Source: Variovorax sp. SG517 (GTDB taxonomy: Bacteria > Pseudomonadota > Gammaproteobacteria > Burkholderiales > Burkholderiaceae_C). Taken from it: a stretch of DNA of 64,000 nt. The notes below the pieces were generated by a model. It was not told where the DNA came from. It searched no databases and saw nothing but the letters and a program-made list of their open reading frames with translations. The position numbers and the translations under genes are program-made. Positions 34,484-42,903 of this stretch are shown here, piece by piece (the first letter of the stretch is position 1; every line of letters starts with the position of its first letter). The DNA lies in assembly GCF_013376045.1 (NCBI RefSeq), contig NZ_JABMJG010000010.1, positions 248,001 to 312,000 of the forward strand, written 5' to 3'.

Positions 34484-35961
34484 AGCACGCGATTCGTCAC
34501 ATCCATTTCGTCGGCATCGGCGGCTCCGGCATGAGCGGCATCGCCGAGGTCCTGCTGAACCTGGGCTACAAGATCACCGGCTCCGACCTGGCCGACAGCG
34601 CCACGCTGCGCCGGCTCGCTGGCCTGGGCATCGGTACCTTCGTGGGCCACGCGGCCGCGCACATCGAGGGCGCGGATGCGGTCGTCACGTCGACGGCAGT
34701 GCAGTCGGACAACCCCGAGGTGCTGGCCGCGCGCGAGAAGCGCATTCCGGTCGTGCCGCGCGCGCTGATGCTGGCCGAGCTGATGCGGCTGAAGCAGGGC
34801 ATCGCCATTGCCGGCACGCACGGCAAGACCACGACCACCAGCCTGGTGGCGAGCGTGCTCGATGCCGCCGGGCTCGATCCGACCTTCGTGATCGGCGGGC
34901 GCCTAAACAGCGCCGGCGCCAACGCGCAGCTCGGCAGCGGCGACTACATCGTGGTGGAAGCCGACGAGTCGGACGCCTCGTTCCTGAACCTGCTGCCGGT
35001 GATGGCGGTGGTCACGAACATCGACGCCGACCACATGGAGACCTACGGGCACGACTTCGCGAAGCTCAAGAAGGCCTTCGTCGACTTCCTGCACCGCATG
35101 CCGTTCTACGGCGTGGCCATTCTGTGCACCGACGATCCGGCGGTGCGCGAGATCGTGGCCGACGTGACCTGCCCGGTCACCAGCTACGGCTTCGGCGAGG
35201 ACGCCCAGGTGCGCGCCATCGACGTGCGCGCCGTCGGCGGCCAGATGCACTTCACCGCGCAGCGCCGCAACGGCGTGACGCTGCCCGACCTGCCCATCGT
35301 GCTGAACCTGCCGGGCGAGCACAATGTGCGCAATGCGCTGTCGGTGATCGCGGTGGCGGTCGAGCTCGGCATTGCCGACGAGGCGGTGCAGCGCGGGCTG
35401 GCCGGTTTCAAGGGCGTGGGCCGCCGCTTCCAGAGCTACGGCGACGTGGCTGTGCAGGGCGGGGATGCTGCCGGCACCTTCACGGTGATCGACGACTACG
35501 GCCACCATCCCGTGGAGATGGCCGCCACCATCGCGGCCGCGCGCGGCGCGTTTCCGGGCCGCCGGCTGGTGCTGGCCTTCCAGCCGCACCGCTACACCCG
35601 CACGCGCGACTGCTTCGAAGATTTCGTGAAAGTCATCGGCACGGCCGACGCGGTGCTGCTGGGCGAGGTCTATGCCGCCGGCGAGGCGCCCATCGTCGCA
35701 GCCGACGGCCGCACGCTGGCGCGCGCGCTGCGCGTGGCGGGCAAGGTCGAGCCGGTCTTCGTCGACGACATCGCCGCGATGCCGCGCGCCATTCTCGACA
35801 ACGCCCGTCCGGGCGACGTGGTGCTCTCGATGGGCGCGGGCTCCATCGGCGCGGTGCCGGCCAAGGTGGTCGAGCTCGGCGCGGCGGTGGCCACGGCAGC
35901 TACGGCGGCGGCCGCATCTTCAACATCCGAGCGCGCCTCGCGCAAAGGGAGGGCCTCATGA
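34480..35961 (+). CDS. murC: UDP-MurNAc:L-alanine ligase MurC
   Basis: First Mur ligase. 493 residues: N-terminal HFVGIGGSGMSGIAEVLLN, P-loop GTHGKTTTTSLVA (about residues 108-120), EADESDASFLNLLP, NIDADHMETYGHD, and GHHPVEMAATI in the C-terminal domain. The C-terminus beyond the family core (about 465-493) is Ala/Ser-rich and not conserved. Four-base overlaps with murG and ddl. Confidence 0.97.
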   Translation: MKHAIRHIHFVGIGGSGMSGIAEVLLNLGYKITGSDLADSATLRRLAGLGIGTFVGHAAAHIEGADAVVTSTAVQSDNPEVLAAREKRIPVVPRALMLAELMRLKQGIAIAGTHGKTTTTSLVASVLDAAGLDPTFVIGGRLNSAGANAQLGSGDYIVVEADESDASFLNLLPVMAVVTNIDADHMETYGHDFAKLKKAFVDFLHRMPFYGVAILCTDDPAVREIVADVTCPVTSYGFGEDAQVRAIDVRAVGGQMHFTAQRRNGVTLPDLPIVLNLPGEHNVRNALSVIAVAVELGIADEAVQRGLAGFKGVGRRFQSYGDVAVQGGDAAGTFTVIDDYGHHPVEMAATIAAARGAFPGRRLVLAFQPHRYTRTRDCFEDFVKVIGTADAVLLGEVYAAGEAPIVAADGRTLARALRVAGKVEPVFVDDIAAMPRAILDNARPGDVVLSMGAGSIGAVPAKVVELGAAVATAATAAAASSTSERASRKGRAS

Positions 35962-36929
35962 GCCTTCAGGACCCCAAGCTCTTCGGCAAGGTCGCCGTGC
36001 TGTTCGGCGGCAGTTCGGCCGAACGTGAGATCTCGCTGATGTCGGGCACCGGCGTGCTCGAGGCGCTGCGCTCGCGCGGCGTGGACGCGCATGCCTTCGA
36101 TCCGTCGCAGCGCGAACTGGCCGAGCTGAAGCATGAAGGCTTCGCGCGCTGCTTCGTCGCGCTGCACGGCCGCCATGGCGAGGACGGCACCGTGCAGGGC
36201 GCGCTCGAACTGCTCGGCATTCCCTACACCGGCTCGGGCGTGATGGCCTCGAGCGTGGCGATGGACAAGGTCATGACCAAGCGCATCTGGCAGGCCGATG
36301 GCCTGCCCACGCCCAAGTACGTGCGCCTGGCCTTCGACCAGCAAAGCCGCGAGCAGGTCAGGGCGGTGCCCGACGTGCTCGGCCTGCCGCTGATCGTGAA
36401 GCCGCCGCGCGAAGGCTCGTCCATCGGCGTGACCAAGGTCCAAGGCTATTCAGAGATGCAGGACGCGGTGGCGCTGTCGGCCAAGTACGACGCCGACGTG
36501 CTGTGCGAGGAATTCATCGAGGGCGAGGAAGTGACCTGCGCCGTGCTCGGCCACGGGCTCGACGCGCGCGCGCTGCCGGTGGTGCGCATCGCCGCGCCCG
36601 AGGGCGCCTACGACTACCAGAACAAGTACTTCACCGACGACGTGAAGTACCAGTGCCCGAGCGGCCTTCCGGAGGCCGAGGAGCACGAGATCCAGCGCAT
36701 CACGCTGGCCGCCTACCGCACGCTCGGCTGCCGCGGCTGGGGCCGCGCCGACGTGATGATCCGCGCGAGCGACCGCAAGCCCTTCCTGCTGGAGATGAAC
36801 ACCTCGCCCGGCATGACCAGCCACTCGCTGGTGCCGATGTCGGCCCGCGCCGCGGGCATCGCGTACGAGGAGCTGTGCCTGCGGGTGCTGGCTGCCGCCA
36901 CGCTGGACGCAACGGGAGGCTCGCTATAG
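35958..36929 (+). CDS. ddlB: D-alanine:D-alanine ligase
   Basis: Makes the D-Ala-D-Ala dipeptide used by MurF. 323 residues, ATP-grasp fold: VLFGGSSAEREISLMSG, ALHGRHGEDGTVQGALELLG, the ATP-grasp lysine in IVKPPREGSSIGVTK and the metal-binding LEMNTSPGMTSHSLVP. The cluster location matches ddlB of E. coli. ATGA overlap with murC. Confidence 0.96.
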   Translation: MSLQDPKLFGKVAVLFGGSSAEREISLMSGTGVLEALRSRGVDAHAFDPSQRELAELKHEGFARCFVALHGRHGEDGTVQGALELLGIPYTGSGVMASSVAMDKVMTKRIWQADGLPTPKYVRLAFDQQSREQVRAVPDVLGLPLIVKPPREGSSIGVTKVQGYSEMQDAVALSAKYDADVLCEEFIEGEEVTCAVLGHGLDARALPVVRIAAPEGAYDYQNKYFTDDVKYQCPSGLPEAEEHEIQRITLAAYRTLGCRGWGRADVMIRASDRKPFLLEMNTSPGMTSHSLVPMSARAAGIAYEELCLRVLAAATLDATGGSL

Positions 36930-36931
36930 CC

Positions 36932-37720
36932 ATGGCCGACAGCATTCCAGCGCCCTTCGACGTCAAGCTCATGAACATCGTCGCCAACCTTGCGTTCGCG
37001 GCGGTGGCGCTCATGCTGCTTGCCGCGGGCGCGTGGTGGGTGCTGCGCCAGCCTTTCTTCCCGATCGCCGGCATCAAGGTGGACGGCGAGGTCACGCACA
37101 ACAACGCGGTCACGCTGCGCGCCAACGTGGCGCCGCAGCTCAAGGGCAACTTCTTCACCATCGACCTGGCGCGCGCGCGCGCGGCCTTCGAGTCGGTGCC
37201 GTGGGTGCGCAGCGCGGTGGTGCGGCGCGAGTTCCCGAACAAGCTGCGCGTGACGCTGACCGAGCAGGTGCCGGTGGCCACCTGGGGCGACGAGTCGAGC
37301 TCGAAGCTGATCAACGGCTTCGGCGACGTGTTCGAGGCCAACGTGGCCGAGGTGGATGACAACCTGCCGCGCCTGGACGGGCCGATCGAGCAGGCCGGCC
37401 AGGTGCTCGGCATGTACCGCGTGCTGCAGCCGCAGTTCCAGCCCTACGACCTGAGCATCGACGAGCTCACGCTGTCGAGCCGCGGCAGCTGGAAGGTGGT
37501 GCTCGACAGCGGCGCCGAGATCGAGCTCGGCCGCGGCCAGGGCGAGGAGGTGACGGCCCGCCTGCAGCGCTTCCTGAAGACCGTGACCCAGGTCGCGGGC
37601 CAGTACCGCCGCACCATGGCCGACGTCGAGGGCGCCGACCTGCGCCACAACGACGCGTATGCACTGCGGCTGCGCGGCGTCACCACGGTCTCGCCCGAGG
37701 CCCCAAGAAAAATCAAGTAG
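36932..37720 (+). CDS. ftsQ: Cell division protein FtsQ
   Basis: Bitopic divisome protein linking early and late division proteins. 262 residues: short cytoplasmic part, one membrane helix (about residues 17-36), a POTRA domain (FFPIAGIKVDGEVTHNNAVT to VPWVRSAVVRREFPNKL) and the beta domain with LTEQVPVATWG and RLDGP. Two bases after ddl, with GGGAGG about 15 bases upstream. Confidence 0.94.
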   Translation: MADSIPAPFDVKLMNIVANLAFAAVALMLLAAGAWWVLRQPFFPIAGIKVDGEVTHNNAVTLRANVAPQLKGNFFTIDLARARAAFESVPWVRSAVVRREFPNKLRVTLTEQVPVATWGDESSSKLINGFGDVFEANVAEVDDNLPRLDGPIEQAGQVLGMYRVLQPQFQPYDLSIDELTLSSRGSWKVVLDSGAEIELGRGQGEEVTARLQRFLKTVTQVAGQYRRTMADVEGADLRHNDAYALRLRGVTTVSPEAPRKIK

Positions 37721-37748
37721 CGAATACCGAGGAATCGAGGACATTTCA

Positions 37749-38978
37749 ATGCCCAAAGAATACAAAGACCTGGTCGTAGGACTCGACATCGGCACCGCCA
37801 AGGTGATGGTGGTCGTGGCCGAGGTGCTGCCCGGCGGCGAGCTCAAGCTGGCCGGCCTGGGCATCGCCCCGAGCAACGGCCTCAAGCGCGGCGTGGTGGT
37901 GAACATCGACGCCACCGTGCAGAGCATCCAGCAGGCGCTGAAAGAGGCCGAGCTGATGGCCGACTGCAAGATCAGCCGCGTCTACACCGGCATCACCGGC
38001 AGCCACATCCGCGGCATCAATTCGAGCGGCATGGTGGCGGTGAAGGACAAGGAAGTGACGCCCGCCGACGTGGCCCGCGTGGTGGAGACGGCGCGCGCCA
38101 TCAACATCTCCAGCGACCAGCGCCTGCTGCTGGTGGAGCCGCAGGAGTTCGTGATCGACGGCCAGGACGTGAAGGAGCCGATCGGCATGAGCGGCATGCG
38201 CCTGGAGGCCAAGGTGCACATCGTGACCGGCGCGCAGAGCGCGGCCGAGAACATCATCAAGTGCGTGCGCCGCTGCGGCCTGGAAGTCGACCAGCTCATG
38301 CTGAACCCGCTGGCCTCCAGCCAGGCGGTGCTGACCGAAGACGAGCGCGAACTGGGCGTGGTGCTGGTGGACATCGGCGCAGGCACGACCGACGTGGCGA
38401 TCTTCACCAACGGCGCGATCCGCCACACGGCGGTGATCCCGATCGCGGGCGACCTCATCACCAGCGACATCGCGATGGCGCTGCGCACGCCGACCAAGGA
38501 CGCGGAAGACATCAAGGTCGAGAACGGCTTCGCCAAGCAGCTGCTGGCCGACCCCGAGACGCAGGTGGAAGTGCCCGGCCTCGGCGATCGCGGCCCGCGC
38601 ATGCTGAGCAAGCAGGCGCTGGCCGGCGTGATCGAGCCGCGCATCGAGGAGATCTTCTCGCTGGTGCAGCAGGTGGTGCGCGAGTCGGGCTACGAAGAGG
38701 TGCTGTCGTCGGGCGTGGTGCTCACGGGCGGCAGCGCCGTGATGCCCGGCATGGTCGAGCTCGGCGAGGACATCTTCCTCAAGCCGGTGCGCCGCGGCAT
38801 CCCGAAGTATTCGAGCGCGCTGTCGGACATGGTCGCGCAGCCCCGCGCCGCGACGGTGATGGGCCTGCTCGAGGAAGCGCGCTTCGCACGCATGCGCGGC
38901 TTTAAGGTCGCGCAGAAGAATGGGTCGGTAAAGACTGCATTCGGACGTTTCAAGGACTTCATCGTGGGGAATTTCTAG
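37749..38978 (+). CDS. ftsA: Cell division protein FtsA
   Basis: Actin-like protein that anchors FtsZ filaments to the membrane. 409 residues: phosphate-1 loop LVVGLDIGTAKVMVVVAE, the 1C domain around residues 85-160, phosphate-2 loop VLVDIGAGTTDVAIF, adenosine motif GVVLTGGSAVMPGM, and a C-terminal amphipathic helix TAFGRFKDFIVGNF that targets the membrane. The ATG at 37749 gives the standard N-terminus MPKEYKDLVV. Confidence 0.97.
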   Translation: MPKEYKDLVVGLDIGTAKVMVVVAEVLPGGELKLAGLGIAPSNGLKRGVVVNIDATVQSIQQALKEAELMADCKISRVYTGITGSHIRGINSSGMVAVKDKEVTPADVARVVETARAINISSDQRLLLVEPQEFVIDGQDVKEPIGMSGMRLEAKVHIVTGAQSAAENIIKCVRRCGLEVDQLMLNPLASSQAVLTEDERELGVVLVDIGAGTTDVAIFTNGAIRHTAVIPIAGDLITSDIAMALRTPTKDAEDIKVENGFAKQLLADPETQVEVPGLGDRGPRMLSKQALAGVIEPRIEEIFSLVQQVVRESGYEEVLSSGVVLTGGSAVMPGMVELGEDIFLKPVRRGIPKYSSALSDMVAQPRAATVMGLLEEARFARMRGFKVAQKNGSVKTAFGRFKDFIVGNF

Positions 38979-39148
38979 CCATGATCAAGTCTCCACTCTG
39001 GCTCGCCCGCGGCAGCCCCCCGATGCATTTCAACGAGCGATGGCGACGAACAGGTCCACCATCGCGACGGGCTCTTCGTTGATCCCGTCAGTCCACAAGA
39101 AATATTCACAGACACATAACGGCAACTGCAAGATTCAAGGAGTTAAAA

Positions 39149-40363
39149 ATGACCATCGAAATGATCGAAGTCGAAGAGTTCAACCAGGGCACGCAGATCA
39201 AGGTGATCGGTGTCGGCGGTGGCGGCGGCAATGCGGTCGCCCACATGATGGAGCGTGGCGTGCAGGGCGTTCAGTTCGTCTGCGCGAACACCGACGCACA
39301 GGCCCTGCAGCGCAGCAACGCGCACAAGATCATCCAGCTGGGCACCAGCGGCCTGGGCGCCGGCAGCAAGCCCGAGAAGGGCCGTGACGCGGCCGAAGCC
39401 GCGGTGGACGACATCCGCGCCGCCATCGACGGCGCGCACATGCTGTTCATCACGGCCGGCATGGGCGGCGGCACCGGCACCGGCGCCGCTCCCGTGATCG
39501 CGCGCGTGGCGAAGGAAATGGGCATCCTCACCGTGGGCGTGGTGACCAAGCCCTTCGACTGGGAAGGCGGCCGCCGCATGACCAACGCCGACGCCGGCCT
39601 AGCCGAGCTCGAGGCGAATGTCGACTCGCTGATCGTCGTGCTCAACGAGAAGCTGCTCGACGTGCTGGGCGAGGACGTCACGCAGGACGAAGCCTTCGCG
39701 CAGGCCAACGACGTGCTGAAGAACGCCGTGGGCGGCATCTCGGAAATCATCAACGAGTACGGCGGCGTGAACGTCGACTTCGAAGACGTGCGCACCGTGA
39801 TGGGCGAGCCCGGCAAGGCCATGATGGGCACGGCCGCGGCCGCTGGCCCCGACCGCGCGCGCATCGCCGCCGAACAGGCCGTGGCCTGCCCGCTGCTCGA
39901 AGGCATCGACCTCTCGGGCGCCAAGGGCGTGCTGGTGCTGGTGACGGCATCGAAGGGCTCGCTGAAGCTGAACGAGTCGAAGCTGGCGATGAACACCATC
40001 CGCGCCTACGCTTCGCCGGACGCGCACGTGATCTACGGCGCCGCCTACGATGACAGCCTGGGCGACGAGATGCGCGTGACCGTGGTGGCCACCGGCCTCT
40101 CGCGTCCCGACGCTCGCCGCCAGCAGCCGACGCTGGAAGTCATCCGCACCGGCACCGACAACATCCCCTTCACCGTGCCGACGCTCGGTGGCGTGGGTCA
40201 TGCCGGTGGCACGGGCGGCAGCCAGCCCAACTACGACGGCATGGCCGTTCCCAGCGTGTGGCGCACCAACCGCACGATGGCCGCCGCGAAGGTGGACGCG
40301 CTGTCTTCGGGCGGCATGGACGACTTCGAGATCCCGGCGTTCCTGCGTCGTCAAGCTGATTGA
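39149..40363 (+). CDS. ftsZ: Cell division GTPase FtsZ
   Basis: Tubulin-like GTPase that forms the Z ring. 404 residues: VIGVGGGGGNAVAHMM, tubulin signature GMGGGTGTGAAPVIARVA, EGGRRMTNADAGLAELE, and the NPDA-equivalent region in the T7 loop (VNVDFEDVRTVM). The linker (about residues 315-390) is Gly/Ser-rich, and the C-terminal peptide DDFEIPAFLRRQAD matches the conserved motif that binds FtsA and ZipA. A clear AAGGAG site precedes the ATG. The 170-bp gap from ftsA could hold its own promoter. Confidence 0.98.
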   Translation: MTIEMIEVEEFNQGTQIKVIGVGGGGGNAVAHMMERGVQGVQFVCANTDAQALQRSNAHKIIQLGTSGLGAGSKPEKGRDAAEAAVDDIRAAIDGAHMLFITAGMGGGTGTGAAPVIARVAKEMGILTVGVVTKPFDWEGGRRMTNADAGLAELEANVDSLIVVLNEKLLDVLGEDVTQDEAFAQANDVLKNAVGGISEIINEYGGVNVDFEDVRTVMGEPGKAMMGTAAAAGPDRARIAAEQAVACPLLEGIDLSGAKGVLVLVTASKGSLKLNESKLAMNTIRAYASPDAHVIYGAAYDDSLGDEMRVTVVATGLSRPDARRQQPTLEVIRTGTDNIPFTVPTLGGVGHAGGTGGSQPNYDGMAVPSVWRTNRTMAAAKVDALSSGGMDDFEIPAFLRRQAD

Positions 40364-40372
40364 ACCTGGCTC

Positions 40373-40463
40373 GCCCCCCAGGCTGCGCGCACTTCGTGTC
40401 GCTTCGCCAACCCCCTACCGGGGGCAACACCTGAGGACCGGCAGAGCCGGCTCCTCGGTGTTG
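40373..40463 (-). repeat. Short palindromic intergenic repeat, copy 2 (ftsZ/lpxC)
   Basis: The reverse-oriented family sequence: CCCCCAGGCTGCGCGC, ACTTCGTGTCGCTTCGCC, then CCCCCTACCGGGGG. Its outer part makes a strong hairpin: CAACACC-tgagga-CCGGC pairs with GCCGG-ctcctc-GGTGTTG around an AGA loop (about 40425-40463). It lies ten bases after the ftsZ stop. Confidence 0.75.
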
Positions 40464-40480
40464 TGCGAAGGGACCAGCTC

Positions 40481-40589
40481 GACGCAGAGGGCACGAGAGG
40501 GCGCAAGGGGCACGGGGACGACCCGAAAGGGACGTCCGCTGGCTCTAGGCGCTGCGCTCGCCTCGTGCCCTTTGCGTCCATTTCGGGTC
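40481..40589. repeat. Nested inverted repeats between ftsZ and lpxC
   Basis: A 17-base arm at 40481-40497 (GACGCAGAGGGCACGAG) pairs with 40562-40578 with one G-T wobble. A second perfect repeat, GACCCGAAA (40520-40528) with TTTCGGGTC (40581-40589), crosses the first, so the two cannot both form. This is the remainder of the 317-base gap before lpxC. No gene was seen in it. Confidence 0.65.
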
Positions 40590-40680
40590 AAATCGAAGCA
40601 ATTGCATAGAACCCATGTCTATCGGTGCCATAGCGAGGGGCATAGGCCGCCACGCCCGTCGGGCGCCTAAAATCCCGGCC

Positions 40681-41604
40681 GTGCTGCAACAACGAACCCT
40701 CAAGTCCATCAGCCGCGCCGTGGGCGTGGGGCTCCACAGCGGCCAGCGCGTGGAGCTGACACTGCGGCCGGCGCCGGCCGATACGGGCATCGTGTTCCGC
40801 CGCGTCGACCTGCCCGAGCCGGTCGAGATCCGAATGACCGCCGAGTCGGTCACCGACACGCGCCTCGCCTCCACCGTCTCCACCGGCGGCGCCAAGGTGC
40901 AGACCGTCGAGCACATCATGTCCGCCTGCGCGGGCCTGGGCATCGACAACCTCTACATCGACATCACGGCTGACGAAGTGCCGATCCTCGACGGATCGGC
41001 TTCCTCTTTCGTGTTCCTGCTGCAGAGCGCGGGCATCGCGCTGCAGAAGGCGCCGCGCCGCTTCATCCGCGTGACCCGCAAGGTCGAGGTGCGCGAAGGC
41101 GAGGGCGCCAACGAGAAGTGGGCGAGCCTGGAGCCGTACCACGGCTACAAGCTGAGCTTCGAGATCGACTTCGACCACCGCGTCGTCAACTCCACCGGCC
41201 AGCGCGTGGAGTTCGACCTGGGCACCGACTCGTACAGCCGCGACATCGCCCGCGCGCGCACCTTCGGCTTCACGAAGGAAGTCGAGTACATGCGCAGCAA
41301 GGGCCTCGCGCTCGGCGGCGGGCTCGACAACGCCATCGTGATGGACGACACCAAGGTGCTGAACGAGGGCGGCCTGCGCTACGACGACGAGTTCGTGAAG
41401 CACAAGATCCTCGACGCGATGGGCGACCTCTACATCATCGGCAAGCCGCTGCTGGCCGCCTACAAGGCGTTCCGTTCGGGCCATGCGCTCAACAACAAGC
41501 TGCTGCGCGAACTGCTCTCGCACAGCGACGCCTACGAGGTCGTGACCTTCGAGGACGAGAAGCGCGCACCGCGCGGTTTCGGCGAAGTCGCGCGGGCCTG
41601 GTAA
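40681..41604 (+). CDS. lpxC: UDP-3-O-acyl-GlcNAc deacetylase LpxC
   Basis: Zinc enzyme for the first committed step of lipid A synthesis. 307 residues from the GTG at 40681, which gives the family N-terminus LQQRTLKSISRAVGVGLHSG. Zinc ligands are in TVEHIMSACAGLGIDN and HKILDAMGDLYIIG; the catalytic region SGHALNNKLLRELLS is present. In-frame codons upstream as far as 40615 lack family similarity. It closes the dcw cluster as in E. coli, but behind a 317-bp gap with repeats. Confidence 0.97.
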   Translation: MLQQRTLKSISRAVGVGLHSGQRVELTLRPAPADTGIVFRRVDLPEPVEIRMTAESVTDTRLASTVSTGGAKVQTVEHIMSACAGLGIDNLYIDITADEVPILDGSASSFVFLLQSAGIALQKAPRRFIRVTRKVEVREGEGANEKWASLEPYHGYKLSFEIDFDHRVVNSTGQRVEFDLGTDSYSRDIARARTFGFTKEVEYMRSKGLALGGGLDNAIVMDDTKVLNEGGLRYDDEFVKHKILDAMGDLYIIGKPLLAAYKAFRSGHALNNKLLRELLSHSDAYEVVTFEDEKRAPRGFGEVARAW

Positions 41605-41619
41605 GGCCCCGCTCCTGAC

Positions 41620-41796
41620 ATGCTCCTGTTCCGCTGGGCCATCCTGCTGCTTCTGCTGGTGGCCGGCGTTTGCTTCGCGTTCTATGCGGGCACGGGGCAG
41701 GTCAAGTACCGCCGCATCGGCTGGATCGTGCTGAAGTGGACGCTGCTGGCTGCCTTCGGCTTCTTCGCGGTGCTGATTGCCGAGCGAGTCGCGTAG
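41620..41796 (+). CDS. Small two-helix membrane protein downstream of lpxC
   Basis: A 58-codon gene starting 16 bases after lpxC. It encodes two hydrophobic segments, residues 5-22 (RWAILLLLLVAGVCFAFY) and 34-54, separated by a short basic loop (GQVKYRRIG). The ATG is preceded by a weak site (GCTCCTGAC). Codon choice matches neighbouring genes, with GC in nearly every third position, which supports it as real. Function unknown. It lacks the SecM arrest motif, and no secA follows. Confidence 0.65.
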   Translation: MLLFRWAILLLLLVAGVCFAFYAGTGQVKYRRIGWIVLKWTLLAAFGFFAVLIAERVA

Positions 41797-41832
41797 AACC
41801 GGCTTCCCGACGGCAGGCCGGCTGATCGCCTC

Positions 41833-42786
41833 TCACGCCAGCGCCTGCAGGGCCTGCACCTGCCGCGTGAGTAGCGGCCCCTTGCGATGTGCGGGCACCA
41901 GCAGCATCACCGTATCTCCCAGCGCTTTCGGCCTTCCCCAGGGTGCATGCAGCTTGCCTTGCGCCAGCAGCGGCGCGACAAGGTGCTCGCGCCCCATCAG
42001 CACACCTTCGCCATCCGCCGCGGCCTGGAGCGCCAGGCTGTAGAGCGAGAAGTCTGGCCCTGCGGCGAGCGCGTCTGCGTCGGCCGCCGTGGTGCCGGGC
42101 CGCACGGACTGCAGCCAGCGCTGCCAGTCGTCGCGCCAGACGGTGTCGTGCAGTCCGCCGCTGTGCTGCAGCAGGTCGGCGAGGTCTTCGAGAGTGCGCG
42201 GACGGCCGCTGGGCAGGGGCTCGCGAAGGCGCGGGCTGCACACGGGCAGCAGCCGGTCGCGCACCAGCGGGATCGCCTGCGCGCCCGCTGCGGTTTCGAT
42301 GCGCTCGCCGGCGCGCGCATAGAACAGGCCCAAGTCGAAAGGTTCGCGGCGGAAGTTCGGCGGCTGTTCCAGCGCGGTCACCGACACCTGCACGCCGGGC
42401 AGTTCCGCCTTCAGCCGCGAGAGGCGAGGAGACAGCCACAGCTGCGCCACGGCCGGCAGCGCGGCCACCTGCAGCGTGCTGCGGCGTGCGGCGGTCTGGG
42501 TCTCGTGGCGCAGCGCCTGCACGGCGAGGCCGAGCTGGTCGACGGCTGCGCTGAGGGCCGGCAAGGCGCGACGCCCGTGCGCGCTGAGGCGAATGCCCTG
42601 GCTGTGGCGCTGGAAGAGTGCGCCGCCGGCCCAGGTTTCCAGCGCCTTGATCTGCTGCGCGATGGCGGCCGGCGTGACGAACAGCTCCTCGGCCGCGCGC
42701 GCGAAGCTGCCATGGCGTGCGGCTGCCTCGAAGGCGCGCACGGCGGTGTGCGGCGGCAGGCGGGGACGCGGCGGTGCGAGCGGCAT
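41833..42786 (-). CDS. LysR-family transcriptional regulator, GcvA-like
   Basis: 317 residues. The N-terminal HTH (about residues 12-70) contains AVRAFEAAARHGSFARAAEE and TPAAIAQQIKALE, again of the GcvA group; the remainder is the effector-binding domain. A GAAGGA lies 12 bases before the ATG. It is divergent from an SHMT-like PLP gene across 117 bases, so that gene is its probable target. Confidence 0.87.
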   Translation of the reverse strand: MPLAPPRPRLPPHTAVRAFEAAARHGSFARAAEELFVTPAAIAQQIKALETWAGGALFQRHSQGIRLSAHGRRALPALSAAVDQLGLAVQALRHETQTAARRSTLQVAALPAVAQLWLSPRLSRLKAELPGVQVSVTALEQPPNFRREPFDLGLFYARAGERIETAAGAQAIPLVRDRLLPVCSPRLREPLPSGRPRTLEDLADLLQHSGGLHDTVWRDDWQRWLQSVRPGTTAADADALAAGPDFSLYSLALQAAADGEGVLMGREHLVAPLLAQGKLHAPWGRPKALGDTVMLLVPAHRKGPLLTRQVQALQALA

Positions 42787-42903
42787 GGAGCGGGTCCTTC
42801 AGGCCAAGTTTTTCTATGGCTCGGGGCCAGATTATCCGGTTTGCCCCATCGGCGGGGTCAGGCGACGATGCGGCCATCCACCACTTCCTGTGAGATCCGC
42901 CGC
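42787..42903. promoter_or_regulatory. Divergent region, LysR regulator / SHMT-like gene
   Basis: TGGC-TCGGG-GCCA at 42817-42829 is a short inverted repeat embedded in a relatively AT-rich stretch, and may be the LysR operator. No reliable -35/-10 pair was identified. Confidence 0.35.

Noticed and set aside
38981..39082. 33-codon ORF between ftsA and ftsZ
   Set aside because: No ribosome site, short, and composition not protein-like; more likely leader or promoter DNA of ftsZ.
41620..41796. secM
   Set aside because: Position after lpxC is as in E. coli, but the protein has two membrane helices, no arrest motif, and no secA follows.
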